In this document: positions 28,364 to 37,347 of the stretch, piece after piece
Position numbering within the stretch: position 1 is the first letter of the stretch
How the letters are laid out: each line of letters begins with the position of its first letter
Origin: Chloroflexota bacterium
GTDB lineage: Bacteria > Chloroflexota > Dehalococcoidia > Tepidiformales > Tepidiformaceae
Length of the DNA stretch: 64,000 bases
Assembly (NCBI GenBank): GCA_026702615.1
Contig: JAPPBY010000002.1
Coordinates: forward strand, 1-64,000
Direction of reading: 5' to 3'
Translations under genes and position numbers: made by a program
Notes under the pieces: model-generated
What the model was told of the DNA's origin: nothing
Databases searched by the model: none
Seen by the model: only the letters and a program-made list of their open reading frames with translations

Positions 28364-30907
28364 GTGACGACGCCGATTCGCAAGCAGTACCTGGAGCTGA
28401 AGCGACGGCACCCCGGCGCGATCCTCTTCTTCCGGCTGGGCGACTTTTACGAGACGTTCGACGACGACGCGGAGCTCGTGGCGCGCGAGCTCGACATCGT
28501 GCTGACCTCGAAGCCGATGGGGAAAGGCATCCGCGTACCGCTGGCGGGGGTTCCGTACCACAGCATCGACGGGCACGTCGCAAAGCTGGTGAAGCGCGGG
28601 CATCGCGTGGCGATCTGCGAGCAGATGGCCGATCCGGCAAGCGTGAAGGGGATCGTGCCGCGCGAGGTGGTGCGCACGGTGACGGCAGGGACGGTCACGA
28701 GCGAGGCGGCGCTCTCGGCGGAGACGCCGAACGAGCTGGCGGCGCTGGTCGAGCGGGGCGGGGAGCGGGGTCTGGCGCTGGCCGACGTGACGACGGGCGA
28801 GGTGCGGGTGGCGGCGGGGGAAGGGGCAGCGGCGGAGCTCGCGCGGGCGGCACCGGCGGAGCTGCTGGTGGAGGAAGAGGGCGCGGGGCTGGGCGCGGCG
28901 GGCTGCGAGGTGGAGCGCCCGCGCCTGAGCGCGGCGGTTGCCTCGGCGCTGGTGGCGGAGCAGTACGGGGAGTCGGCGCCGGAGACGCTGGTGGGAAGCG
29001 AGGCGGCGGTGGCGGCGGTGGCGCAGGTGCTCGCCTACCTCGGCGAGGTGTATCCGGAGGCAGCCGGGGCGCTGGGGCGGGTGCGCACGCTCGCGAGCGA
29101 GGAAACGGTGTCGCTGGACGGGCGCACGCTCACGAACCTGGAGGCGCTCCCGGCGGGCGACGGGCGGCCATCGCTCTTCGATGTACTCAACCGGACGCGC
29201 TCGCCGATGGGGGCGCGGCTGCTGCGGCGCTGGCTGGCGCAGCCGCTGCGCGAGGCGGACTCGCTGGGAGCGCGGCACGACGCGGTCGCGTGGGCGCTGG
29301 AGCGCCCGATCGAGCGGGAGCGAGCGCAGACGATCCTGAAGGGAATCCCCGATGTCGCGCGCCTCTGCGGGCGGCTGGGGGCGCGGGCGGCGTCGCCGCG
29401 CGACCTGGCGGCGCTGCGGCACGGGCTGCGGGCCGCGCTCGACCTGGGAGCGCTGCTGGAGACATCGGAGCCGCCGGCGCTGCTGACGGAAGCGCAGGTG
29501 GCGCTGGCGGACGTGGTCGAGGCGCTGCTGGCGCTGGATGGGGCGCTCGCGGAAGATCCGCCACCGACGTTCGATGAGGGCGGCGTGATCGCCCCAGGGC
29601 ACGACCCCGAAATCGACACGCTGCGGGGGCGGACGCGGTCGGCTCGGGAGGCGTTGCTGGCGCTGGAGGCGGAGGAGCGGGAGCGGACGGGCATTCGCTC
29701 GCTGAAGGTGGGGCAGAACAAGGTCTTCGGCTACTACCTGGAGGTTTCGGTCGCGAACGCGGAGCTTGTGCCGGAGCGCTTCCAGCGGCGGCAGACGCTC
29801 GTAGGGGCGGAGCGCTATGTGACGGAGGAGCTGAAGGAGCTGGAGAGCGGCATGACGACCTCGCGTGAGCGGCTGGCGGCGCGGGAGCGGCAGGCGTTCG
29901 AAGCGCTGGTCGAGCGGCTGGCGGGGCAGCTCGATGCGCTGCAGCGGGCGGGCGAGGGACTGGCGACCATCGACGTGGCGCTGGGGCTGGCGGAGACGGC
30001 GGCGGAACGGGGATACGTCCGCCCGGAGTTCGGGGAGGGGACACGGCTGAGCATCCGCGGGGGGCGGCACGCGGTGGTGGAGGCGGCGCTGGGGCCGGGG
30101 CGGTTCGTGCCAAACGACTGCCTGCTGGAGGGCGAGTCGCGCATCCTCCTGCTGACGGGTCCGAACATGAGCGGCAAGTCGACCTATCTGCGGCAGGTGG
30201 CGCTGATCGCGCTGATGGCGCAGGCTGGGAGCTTCGTGCCGGCGGAGGTGGCGGAGCTGCCACTGTTCGACCGGATCTTCACGCGCATCGGGGCGCACGA
30301 CGACCTGGCGGCGGGGCACTCGACGTTCATGGTGGAGATGGTGGAAACGGCCCAGATCCTGCACCGGGCGACGGACCGGTCGCTCGTGATCCTGGACGAG
30401 GTGGGGCGGGGGACGAGCACGTTCGACGGGATGGCGATCGCGCGGGCGGTGCTCGAGTTTCTCGACGCGCGGCCGGAGGGACCGCCCCGGACACTCTTCG
30501 CGACGCACTACCACGAGCTCACGGCGGTGGCAGCCGAACTGGGAAGCGCGGACAACGCCCACGTGGCGGTTCACGACGAGGGCGGCGAGGTGGTGTTCGA
30601 GCACCGCATCGAGCCGGGTCCGAGCGACCGTTCCTACGGCATCCACGTCGCGCGGCTGGCGGGGCTGCCGGCGTCGGTGGTCGAGCGCGCGCGGACCCTG
30701 CTCGACGAGCTTGAGGGCGACCCCGTAGAGGTGGGAGAGGAGCCAGCGGCGACGGTTCCGACGGCGCCCATCGTGCAGGCGGCACTGTTCGGCGGGGTGA
30801 GCGGGATCGAGGCGGAACTGGCGGAGCTGGACCTGGAGTCGATGACGCCGCTGGAGGCGATGCGCGTGCTGGGAGAGATGCGCGAGCGAGCACGGGGGAA
30901 CGAATGA
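28364..30907 (+). CDS. mutS: DNA mismatch repair protein MutS
   Basis: Protein of 847 residues. The mismatch-reading Phe-x-Glu motif (Phe28-Tyr29-Glu30 in GDFYETF) is at the N-terminus, with connector, lever and clamp regions after it. The ATPase P-loop GPNMSGKST lies near residue 600, the Walker B segment LVILDEVGRGTST follows, and ATHYHEL is the signature His loop. It recognises mispairs and recruits MutL. The GTG start with GGTGTTGGGGGC upstream fits. It is coupled to mutL by ATGA. Confidence 0.96.
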   Translation: MTTPIRKQYLELKRRHPGAILFFRLGDFYETFDDDAELVARELDIVLTSKPMGKGIRVPLAGVPYHSIDGHVAKLVKRGHRVAICEQMADPASVKGIVPREVVRTVTAGTVTSEAALSAETPNELAALVERGGERGLALADVTTGEVRVAAGEGAAAELARAAPAELLVEEEGAGLGAAGCEVERPRLSAAVASALVAEQYGESAPETLVGSEAAVAAVAQVLAYLGEVYPEAAGALGRVRTLASEETVSLDGRTLTNLEALPAGDGRPSLFDVLNRTRSPMGARLLRRWLAQPLREADSLGARHDAVAWALERPIERERAQTILKGIPDVARLCGRLGARAASPRDLAALRHGLRAALDLGALLETSEPPALLTEAQVALADVVEALLALDGALAEDPPPTFDEGGVIAPGHDPEIDTLRGRTRSAREALLALEAEERERTGIRSLKVGQNKVFGYYLEVSVANAELVPERFQRRQTLVGAERYVTEELKELESGMTTSRERLAARERQAFEALVERLAGQLDALQRAGEGLATIDVALGLAETAAERGYVRPEFGEGTRLSIRGGRHAVVEAALGPGRFVPNDCLLEGESRILLLTGPNMSGKSTYLRQVALIALMAQAGSFVPAEVAELPLFDRIFTRIGAHDDLAAGHSTFMVEMVETAQILHRATDRSLVILDEVGRGTSTFDGMAIARAVLEFLDARPEGPPRTLFATHYHELTAVAAELGSADNAHVAVHDEGGEVVFEHRIEPGPSDRSYGIHVARLAGLPASVVERARTLLDELEGDPVEVGEEPAATVPTAPIVQAALFGGVSGIEAELAELDLESMTPLEAMRVLGEMRERARGNE

Positions 30908-32649
30908 GCGGGGAGCGGCGCATCCGTCAGCTTCCGCCCGAGGTAGCGGCACGCATCGCCGCGGGGGAGGTGATCGAACGGCCCGTCTCCGTGGTGCGGG
31001 AGCTGCTCGACAACGCCATCGACGCGGGGGCGAAGCGCATCCGCGTGACCATCGCGGAAGGCGGGTTGCGGTCGATCGAGGTGAACGACGACGGCCGGGG
31101 CATCCCACCGGACCAGATCGAGGTGGCGTTCGAGCGGCATGCGACGAGCAAGATCGCGGGGGCGGGGGATCTGCAGCGGGTCGAGACGCTCGGCTTCCGG
31201 GGGGAGGCGCTGGGAGCGGTCGCGGCGGCGGCGGAAGTCGACGTCGTGACACGGGCGGAGGGGGAGCCGGTGGGGGTGGCGGCCTTGCTCGTGGACCGCG
31301 AAGTCGTGCGTCGGAGCGCACGGGCGGCGCCGGTGGGGACAACCATCGCGGTGCGGGAGCTGTTCGCGAAGGTTCCCGCGCGGCGGAACTTCCTGGGGTC
31401 CGCATCGAGCGAGGGACGGCAAATCACAACGCTGGTCTCCCACTACGCGCTGGCCTACCCCGGCATCGCCTTCCGGCTGGAAGCGGGGCGGCGACCGTTC
31501 CAGACGAGCGGCGACGGCAACCTTCGGCACGCGGTGGCGGCGGTCTATGGGGCGGAGCAGGGGGACGCGATGCTCGACGTGGCGCACGAAGAGAACGGCA
31601 TCGCCGTCGCGGGGCTCACGGGACCGCCTTCGCTGCACCGGGGGAACCGCACGGGCATCGCGCTCTTCGTGAACGGTCGCTGGGTGCAGAGCGCGGCGCT
31701 GCGGTTCGCGGTGAGCGACGCCTACCAGTCGGAGCTGCCGGGCGGGCGCTATCCGGTCGCGAGCATCGCCCTGCACGTGCAGGCGGAGGCGGTGGACGTA
31801 AACGTGCACCCCGCGAAGGCCGAAGTGCGCTTCCGCGACCAGCGAGGGGTGGCGCGGGTCCTGCGCCACGCGATTTTGAAAGCGCTGGAGGGAGCGGGGC
31901 CGGTGGGGTGGGCGCTGGGGGACGCGCCGGCATCGGAGGAGGCTCCAGCAGAGGCGCCGCGTCCGTCGCTCCGCGAGCGGCTACAGCCACCGGAGGCCGC
32001 GGAGACACAGAGGATTCTGGCCGGCGACCTTGGCCGGGCTGCGCCGGCGAGCGAGGGGGCGTGGTCGGGGACGCAACGGGAGACGTTGCCGCTTCTGCGA
32101 GTGGTGGGCCAGGTGGCAACGACGTACATCGTCGCGGAGGGGCCGGACGGGATGTACCTGATCGACCAGCACGCGGCGCACGAGCGGGTCGTGTTCGACC
32201 GGCTGAAGGCCCGTCAGGACGCCGAGGACGCGGTGCAGCCGCTGCTGCAGCCGGTACTGGTCGAGCTGGACCGGCTGGCGGCGGCGGTGTTCGAGGAGCA
32301 CGGGTCGCACCTGGGGCGCCTGGGGCTGGCGCTGGAGCCGTTCGGGGATGCGGCCTGCCTCGTGCGGGCGGCCCCGGCAGGGTTCGGCGACGGCGACATC
32401 GCCGGGGGGCTGCGGGCGATGCTGGAAAAGCTGGGGGACGAGCGGCGCGTAGCAGACCCGTTCGACCGGGCGGCGGCCTCGGTGGCGTGCCACAGCAGCG
32501 TGCGGGCGGGGATGGCGCTCTCGCTGGAGGAGATGCGGCAGCTGATCGAGGACCTCGGGGCGACCACCTCGCCGCGAACGTGTCCCCACGGGCGGCCTAC
32601 GCTCGTCCACGTGCGGCAGGAAGCGCTCGCACGGCAGTTCGGCCGGTGA
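30904..32649 (+). CDS. mutL: DNA mismatch repair protein MutL, probable endonuclease type
   Basis: Protein of 581 residues, ATPase of the GHKL family. The N-terminal blocks VIERPVSVVRELLDNAIDAG and GFRGEALG are intact. The C-terminal dimer domain has the metal-site motif DQHAAHERVVFD near residue 421 (family form DQHAxxExxxxE, so its last Glu is Asp here), ACHSSV, CPHGRP near 560 and a final FGR. These are the marks of MutL proteins that nick DNA themselves, as expected where MutH is absent. The ATG overlaps the mutS stop by four bases (ATGA). Confidence 0.95.
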   Translation: MSGERRIRQLPPEVAARIAAGEVIERPVSVVRELLDNAIDAGAKRIRVTIAEGGLRSIEVNDDGRGIPPDQIEVAFERHATSKIAGAGDLQRVETLGFRGEALGAVAAAAEVDVVTRAEGEPVGVAALLVDREVVRRSARAAPVGTTIAVRELFAKVPARRNFLGSASSEGRQITTLVSHYALAYPGIAFRLEAGRRPFQTSGDGNLRHAVAAVYGAEQGDAMLDVAHEENGIAVAGLTGPPSLHRGNRTGIALFVNGRWVQSAALRFAVSDAYQSELPGGRYPVASIALHVQAEAVDVNVHPAKAEVRFRDQRGVARVLRHAILKALEGAGPVGWALGDAPASEEAPAEAPRPSLRERLQPPEAAETQRILAGDLGRAAPASEGAWSGTQRETLPLLRVVGQVATTYIVAEGPDGMYLIDQHAAHERVVFDRLKARQDAEDAVQPLLQPVLVELDRLAAAVFEEHGSHLGRLGLALEPFGDAACLVRAAPAGFGDGDIAGGLRAMLEKLGDERRVADPFDRAAASVACHSSVRAGMALSLEEMRQLIEDLGATTSPRTCPHGRPTLVHVRQEALARQFGR

Positions 32650-32683
32650 CGGTGTTTGACCGGTCTCGCAGAGGGGCCCCACC

Positions 32684-33697
32684 ATGACGCGCATGAGCGG
32701 GATGCGGATTCTCCCCGCGATCGCGAGCGTCGGGTTCGTGCTGGCCGTGCCGATCCTGCTCTTCACGACGAACATCCGCTTCCTGGCGAGCGACACAGGG
32801 TACCTGGAGGGGGGTCTGCGGCGTCACGACGCCGCGGAGAACACGGGGATCGCGCTGAACGAGCTCGACTACGCCGTGGGTGCGATCGTGCGGTATTTCG
32901 AGGACGACGCGGACACGCTGCGCATCCTCGTGTTCACGGGCGGGCAGGAGACGGCGCTCTTCAGCGAGGACGAGACCCTGCACATGGAGGACGTGAAGGG
33001 CCTCATGCGCACGATCTTCCGGGCAAACGAGGTGGCGCTTGGTTTCGTGCTGGCCTACGTGGCGGCGACCGTGCTGTGGGCAGGGGAGCGGTCGGGACGG
33101 ACCCTGGCGAAAGAGACGCTGGCGGCTGTGGGCGCGGGGGCGCTGGTGGGAGTGGCGGTGGGGATCGTGGCGCTGGTGGGATTCGACGGGGCGTGGAACC
33201 AGCTCCACGAGATTCTCTTCACGAACGACCTGTGGCTGCTGGACCCGCGAACAGACCGGCTCATCCAGATGTTCCCGGAGACGTTCTGGGCAGAGGCGAC
33301 GTTCATCGTGGTGGGGATGGCGCTGGCGGAGGCGGTCGTGCTGGTCGGGGCCGCAGGCGGGTACCTCTGGTTCACGCGTCCGCCACGCGCGGAGCAGGAC
33401 GAGCCGGAAGAAGAAGCGACGGACGACGACGAAGCAGCCGAGGATGAGGGCGAAGAGGAAGAGGTCGCCGATTCAGACGACGACGGTGAGGAGGCGGTCG
33501 CGGAAGTCAGCGAGACGGTAGAGGACGAGCGAGCGGAAGAGAGTCCAGAGGACGAGGAGCCCACGGACGAGACACAGCTCGAAGAGGTGGACGAATCACC
33601 GGCGGATGAGGAGGAGCCTGAGGCTCAGGAGGCGCAGCCGCAGCCACCACCACCGCAGGCGCAGCCACCGGACGAGCCGAACTCCGGTTCCATCTGA
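32684..33697 (+). CDS. DUF1461 (TIGR01906-type) membrane protein with acidic tail
   Basis: Protein of 337 residues. The family layout is clear: an N-terminal helix, an extracytoplasmic part with SEDETLHMEDVKGL, three more hydrophobic segments, then HEILFTNDLWLLDPRTDRLIQ and MFPETFW. The C-terminal 100 residues are an Asp/Glu-rich disordered tail ending in a Pro/Gln-rich stretch, which is not part of the family domain. Function is unknown. It starts 34 bases after mutL and may be in the same transcript. Its last 73 bp overlap the convergent zinc-ribbon gene. Confidence 0.85.
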   Translation: MTRMSGMRILPAIASVGFVLAVPILLFTTNIRFLASDTGYLEGGLRRHDAAENTGIALNELDYAVGAIVRYFEDDADTLRILVFTGGQETALFSEDETLHMEDVKGLMRTIFRANEVALGFVLAYVAATVLWAGERSGRTLAKETLAAVGAGALVGVAVGIVALVGFDGAWNQLHEILFTNDLWLLDPRTDRLIQMFPETFWAEATFIVVGMALAEAVVLVGAAGGYLWFTRPPRAEQDEPEEEATDDDEAAEDEGEEEEVADSDDDGEEAVAEVSETVEDERAEESPEDEEPTDETQLEEVDESPADEEEPEAQEAQPQPPPPQAQPPDEPNSGSI

Positions 33698-33861
33698 GCG
33701 ACGGCGGAGTCACCGGCGACAACGGCAATGGCGAAGTTCGAGATGGTGCGCTCGGCGGGGTCGCCGCATTCGCACGTTGCCGCGGCAGTGGCCTCCGACA
33801 TTGGGCGGCGAAGCTCGAATGTCTCTCGGCAGGTGGGGCAGTAGTACTCGTAGATCGCCAT
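33625..33861 (-). CDS. FmdB-family zinc ribbon protein
   Basis: Protein of 78 residues starting MAIYEYYCPTCRETFELRR, the hallmark of FmdB-type regulatory zinc ribbons. The zinc pairs are CPTC near residue 8 and CEC-x-D near residue 32; a Gly/Cys-rich tail (GGCACGGGGCGC) follows. Function is unproven; it is often called a putative regulatory protein. The ATG is 6 bases after TATACT. A longer frame upstream is not supported. Confidence 0.85.
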   Translation of the reverse strand: MAIYEYYCPTCRETFELRRPMSEATAAATCECGDPAERTISNFAIAVVAGDSAVAQMEPEFGSSGGCACGGGGCGCAS

Positions 33862-33867
33862 GTGGGG

Positions 33868-33873
33868 AGTATA
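33868..33873 (-). promoter_or_regulatory. Putative leaderless -10 box of the FmdB-type gene
   Basis: TATACT on the minus strand is followed by 6 bases and then the ATG at 33861. No ribosome binding site can fit, so the transcript probably starts at or near the A of the start codon. Confidence 0.6.
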
Positions 33874-33887
33874 GCGGGCGTCGACGG

Positions 33888-34100
33888 TCAGGCGGCGCTG
33901 GAGGGGCGGCGCCCGGACTGCTCGTCGCGGTTCTCGGCAATGACGGGGGCGGGAACGGGGTCGGGCTCGGCGGGGAGGTGGGGAGGGAGGCCGGTCTCCA
34001 TCTCGCGCTCGATTGCGCGGGTGATGAGGTTGCCAGGCTGCACCCATCCGCCGCGGCGGGGGCGGGGAAGAGAGGGGCGGCGGAGGGACCAGCGAGGCAT
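33888..34100 (-). CDS. Small hypothetical protein, 70 residues (tentative)
   Basis: The frame starts MPRWSLRRPSLPRPRRGG with a strongly basic N-terminus, then REMETGLPPHLPAEPDP and an SGRRPSSAA tail. No homologous motif is recognised. There is no clear Shine-Dalgarno; TAGCGT lies 9 bases before the ATG. It is the only candidate in the 299 bp between the zinc-ribbon gene and the alpha/beta hydrolase, and it could be chance in GC-rich DNA. Confidence 0.35.
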   Translation of the reverse strand: MPRWSLRRPSLPRPRRGGWVQPGNLITRAIEREMETGLPPHLPAEPDPVPAPVIAENRDEQSGRRPSSAA

Positions 34101-34160
34101 GGCCGGGAGACGCTAGGGCATCACCACGCGGGGTTCAAGATCAGATGCCTGATCACTCTG

Positions 34161-34964
34161 TCAGGTGGCGGACTGGCGCTCGCGTTGCTCGGCGCGGGCG
34201 AGGAAGGCGAGGACGTAGTCGTTGAAGACCTCGGGCTGTTCGAAGTAGGTCGAGTGGCCGGCGCCGGCCATCTCGAGGAGGTCCGCGCCGGGGACGAGCG
34301 AGTGGGCCTCGCGGATGAGCTCGGGGGAGGTGATGCGGTCGTGTTCGCCGACGACGAAGGTGATGGGGAGGCCGGAATCGATGAGCATCTGGTGGGTGCT
34401 GCCGCGGTAGTTGGCGGGTGGGGGGCCGAGGACGTTGGCCTCGCGGGGCGGGTTGAGGCGCCGGATCTGGTGGTAGAGGAGCGCGCGGTCGGGGTGGGCG
34501 TCGGGGAAGTGGGGGGCGAGGGCATGGGCGCGGAGGCCGCCGTCGCCCCGCTCAACGCGAAGAGCGGCCTGCAGCTCGCGGACGCGGTCGTTGGTGGCGC
34601 CGGCGTTGGTGCCACAGAGCACCAGCGAGCGGGCGCGCTCGGGGGCGAGGCGCAGAAGGCCGGCGACGGCGCGTCCGCCCATGGACTGGGCGATCACGTG
34701 GGCACGGTCGACATCGAGGTGCTCGAGGAGGCCGGCAAGGTCGCGTCCGAAGGCGCCACGGTCGTGCTCGCCGAGGGCGAGGGAGCGACCCCAGCCACGG
34801 GCATCGTAGACGGTGCAGCGGTAGCGCTCACCGAAGACGGGAAGCTGCTGCCACCAGGAGAGGGCGTTGCCGCCCGCGCCGTGGACGAAGACGACGTGGT
34901 TGCCGTCGGGGTTTCCGTGCTGCTCGTAGTAGATGCGGGAGCCGTCGAGGTCGGCGAAGGGCAT
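34161..34964 (-). CDS. Alpha/beta hydrolase
   Basis: Protein of 267 residues. The oxyanion motif VFVHGAGGNA, the nucleophile elbow IAQSMGGRA, the acid in GEHDRIT and the catalytic His in GAGHSTYFE are all present, so the triad is Ser-Asp-His. Close relatives cleave esters, lactones or C-C bonds in aromatic degradation; substrate unknown. It is preceded by a TACACT box 6 bases before the ATG. Confidence 0.93.
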   Translation of the reverse strand: MPFADLDGSRIYYEQHGNPDGNHVVFVHGAGGNALSWWQQLPVFGERYRCTVYDARGWGRSLALGEHDRGAFGRDLAGLLEHLDVDRAHVIAQSMGGRAVAGLLRLAPERARSLVLCGTNAGATNDRVRELQAALRVERGDGGLRAHALAPHFPDAHPDRALLYHQIRRLNPPREANVLGPPPANYRGSTHQMLIDSGLPITFVVGEHDRITSPELIREAHSLVPGADLLEMAGAGHSTYFEQPEVFNDYVLAFLARAEQRERQSAT

Positions 34965-34970
34965 CGGGGC

Positions 34971-34976
34971 AGTGTA
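34971..34976 (-). promoter_or_regulatory. Putative leaderless -10 box of the 34161-34964 hydrolase
   Basis: TACACT on the minus strand ends 6 bases before the ATG. The intervening bases GCCCCG contain no ribosome binding site. Confidence 0.55.
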
Positions 34977-34992
34977 CGCGGGAGATCGACAG

Positions 34993-36855
34993 CTAGACGA
35001 AGCGGTCGCGGACGGTGACAGCGTTGGGGGCGACCTCCGCGCAGGCGCCGCAGCGAATGCAGAGCTCGTCGACGATCTCGAAGCGTGAGCCCGCGTCGAC
35101 GATGGCCTCGGTGGGGCAGATGGCGGCGGCCTCGGCGAGGGCGGGGTCGCCGGGAGAGGTGATCTCGTAGGTGATCATGCCGGGGAGGGAGCGGGTGGGG
35201 TCGCGCTTCTCGCGGATGAGGGTCTCGAACTCGTCGCGGAAGTAGCGGAGGGCGAGCTTGACGGTCGTCATGGCGAAGGAGCCATGGAGGCAGTTCGACC
35301 AGGTCATGGTCTGGATGAGGTCCTCGAACTTGTCGAGGTCGCTGTCCCGGCCGCCACCGTTGCCGATGCGCCGGAGGATCTCGACGGCGCGCTGGGTGCC
35401 CTGGAAGCAGGTGGTGCAGCGGCCGCAGGACTCGTCCTCGGCGAAGCCGAGGAAGTAGGTGCAGAGGTCGACGACGCTTGTGGTCTCGTCGAAGAAGACG
35501 ATGCCGCCTGAGCCGAGGAAGAGGCCGCGGTCGCGGAAGGGGGCGAGGGTGAGGGGGAGGTCGGCCTCCTCGGCGGAGAGGACGCCGGAGAGAGGGCCGC
35601 CGGGCTGGTAGCCCTTGAGGGGCGCGCCGCCGGGCGTGCCGCCGCCGTATTTCTCGAGCAGGTCGCGAACGCTGAGGCCGAAGGGGATCTCGACGCAGCC
35701 GGGTTGGTTCACGGCGCCGGAGATGGTGAACATCTTGGTGCCCTTGGCCTCGTCGTCGCTGACGCCGGACCACCACTCGGCGCCGTGGCGCAGGACGAGG
35801 GGGGCGTTGGCGTAGGTCTCGACGTTGTTGACGTTGGTGGGGAGATTCCAGAGGCCGGCCTGGGCGGGGAAGGGCGGGCGGATGCGGGGCATGCCGCGGT
35901 AGCCGTCGATGGAGTTGATGAGGCCCGTCTCCTCGCCACAGACGTAGGAGCCGGCTCCGACGAAGACGACCAGGTCGAAGGCCTTGCCGCTTCCAAGTAC
36001 ATCCTCGCCGAGGAGGCCGCGCTCGCGGGCCTGCTCGACGGCGACGTTCATGCGCTCGATGGCGAGGGGGTACTCGTGGCGAATGTAGATATAGCCCTCG
36101 ATGGAGTTCGTCGCCATGGCGGCGATGAGCATGCCCTCGATGATGAGGTGGGGGTCGCCCTCCATGAGGATGCGGTTGACCCAGGCGCCGGGGTCGCCCT
36201 CGTCGGCGTTGCAGACGAGGTAGCGCGGTTCGGCCGTGGCGTTGCGGAGGAAGTCCCACTTGCGGCCGGCGGGGAAGCCGGCGCCGCCGCGCCCACCGAG
36301 GCCGCTCTCGAGCATGAGCTCGATGATGGCTTCGGGCTCCATGTCGAGGGATTCGACGAAGCCCTCGTAGCCGCCGTTCGCGAGGTAGTGGTCGATGTTC
36401 TCGGGGTCGATCTGGCCGCAGTTGGCCATGAGACGGCGAATCTGGCCGCGCATGAAGGGGTGGTCCTCAAGGGCGCCGATTGCGTCGCTGGGGGCGCCTT
36501 CGACAACGCCGAGGGCGAGCTCGGGGAACTCGCCAGCCTCGACGAGGGTCGCCTGCACGAACTCCTCGACGCGGTCGGGCGTGACGGAGTGGTAGAGGAC
36601 GGTGCGCGTTCCGGCGGCGGAGCGCACGGAGACGGTCGGTTCGAGCCAGCAGAAGCCCCACGAGCCGGTCGTCTGGATATCGACATTGAGGCCCTTCGCG
36701 GCTACCGCTTCCTGGAGGGCGGCGAGCGTCTCGGCGCCGCCACGGGCGAGCGAGGAGGTATCGAGGCAGACGTTGACCTGCTCGCGTCCGCTGGCGCGAG
36801 AAGCTTCCCAGCCCTCACGAGCCTCGGCGGCGATTGCGGTGAAGCGGTCGTTCAT
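34993..36855 (-). CDS. NuoF/HoxF-like NADH-binding diaphorase subunit with C-terminal ferredoxin domain
   Basis: Protein of 620 residues. An N-terminal thioredoxin-like domain has kept only two of its four cluster cysteines (Cys30 and Cys69; Ser35 and Ser65 replace the partners). Next come the FMN/NADH domain (GRGGAGFPAGRKW, then GAGSYVCGEETGLINSI), the SLBB domain, and the N3 4Fe-4S site ESCGRCTTC with SNCLHGS. The last 60 residues form a half-degenerate ferredoxin, CPTEA plus CIRCGAC, enough for one cluster. It would oxidise NAD(P)H or reduce NAD(P)+ in a complex such as formate dehydrogenase, hydrogenase or bifurcating enzyme. No catalytic partner is nearby. ATG 36855 overlaps the NuoE-like stop (ATGA). 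Confidence 0.9.
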   Translation of the reverse strand: MNDRFTAIAAEAREGWEASRASGREQVNVCLDTSSLARGGAETLAALQEAVAAKGLNVDIQTTGSWGFCWLEPTVSVRSAAGTRTVLYHSVTPDRVEEFVQATLVEAGEFPELALGVVEGAPSDAIGALEDHPFMRGQIRRLMANCGQIDPENIDHYLANGGYEGFVESLDMEPEAIIELMLESGLGGRGGAGFPAGRKWDFLRNATAEPRYLVCNADEGDPGAWVNRILMEGDPHLIIEGMLIAAMATNSIEGYIYIRHEYPLAIERMNVAVEQARERGLLGEDVLGSGKAFDLVVFVGAGSYVCGEETGLINSIDGYRGMPRIRPPFPAQAGLWNLPTNVNNVETYANAPLVLRHGAEWWSGVSDDEAKGTKMFTISGAVNQPGCVEIPFGLSVRDLLEKYGGGTPGGAPLKGYQPGGPLSGVLSAEEADLPLTLAPFRDRGLFLGSGGIVFFDETTSVVDLCTYFLGFAEDESCGRCTTCFQGTQRAVEILRRIGNGGGRDSDLDKFEDLIQTMTWSNCLHGSFAMTTVKLALRYFRDEFETLIREKRDPTRSLPGMITYEITSPGDPALAEAAAICPTEAIVDAGSRFEIVDELCIRCGACAEVAPNAVTVRDRFV

Positions 36856-37325
36856 GCGTCTCCCTTCACGTCGCGGGCGATGGCGACGGCCCCGGCGACG
36901 GTGAGGTCTCCAACGACCTCGCCATCGACCCATACCTGGGGCGCCTCGCTGCAGGTGCCGTTGCACTGGCCGAGGCGCAGTCCGTAGGCGCCGTCCTCGC
37001 TCTGGCTATCGAGCGGGAGGCCGAGGGTGTGCTGGAGGGCTTCGCGGATGCGGTCGCCGCCGCGGAGGCGGCAGGCGGGGCCGCTGCACCAGGCGATCTC
37101 GCGCTCCGGCGGGGGCTCGGTGCGGAAGTCGGCGTAAAAGGAAACGGCGCCGTAGACGAGGGCGGGCGTCGTGCGCATCTGGCGAGCGAGCACCTCGATC
37201 GCGGCGGGCGAGACGTAGCCGTATCGCTCCTGGATCTCGATGAGGGCGGGGAGGAGATGGCCGCGTTCGAACTCGTATTCGGCGACGAGTTCTCGCAGCT
37301 CACGAGTGGTCGGCTCAGCCGCCAT
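36852..37325 (-). CDS. NuoE-like thioredoxin-fold 2Fe-2S subunit
   Basis: Protein of 157 residues. The four cluster cysteines are intact: CSGPAC (C-x4-C) near residue 79 and CNGTC (C-x3-C) near residue 119. The N-terminal helices with LLPALIEIQERYGYVS and VYGAVSFYADF are characteristic of the 24 kDa subunit. It would pass electrons to or from the NuoF-like protein encoded next. Both could serve a soluble NAD-linked dehydrogenase rather than complex I, since no other nuo gene is present. Confidence 0.9.
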   Translation of the reverse strand: MAAEPTTRELRELVAEYEFERGHLLPALIEIQERYGYVSPAAIEVLARQMRTTPALVYGAVSFYADFRTEPPPEREIAWCSGPACRLRGGDRIREALQHTLGLPLDSQSEDGAYGLRLGQCNGTCSEAPQVWVDGEVVGDLTVAGAVAIARDVKGDA

Positions 37326-37347
37326 ATGGAGAGATCCCGTTTGTGAA

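Noticed and set aside
28049-31405. Open frame of 1118 codons antisense to mutS and mutL
   Set aside because: Arg/Pro/His-rich composition without any domain, fully opposite to two strong genes. Long antisense frames are expected in GC-rich coding DNA.
34993-37325. Part of a complex I (nuo) operon
   Set aside because: Only NuoE- and NuoF-like genes are present, and the fused ferredoxin tail fits soluble diaphorases better.
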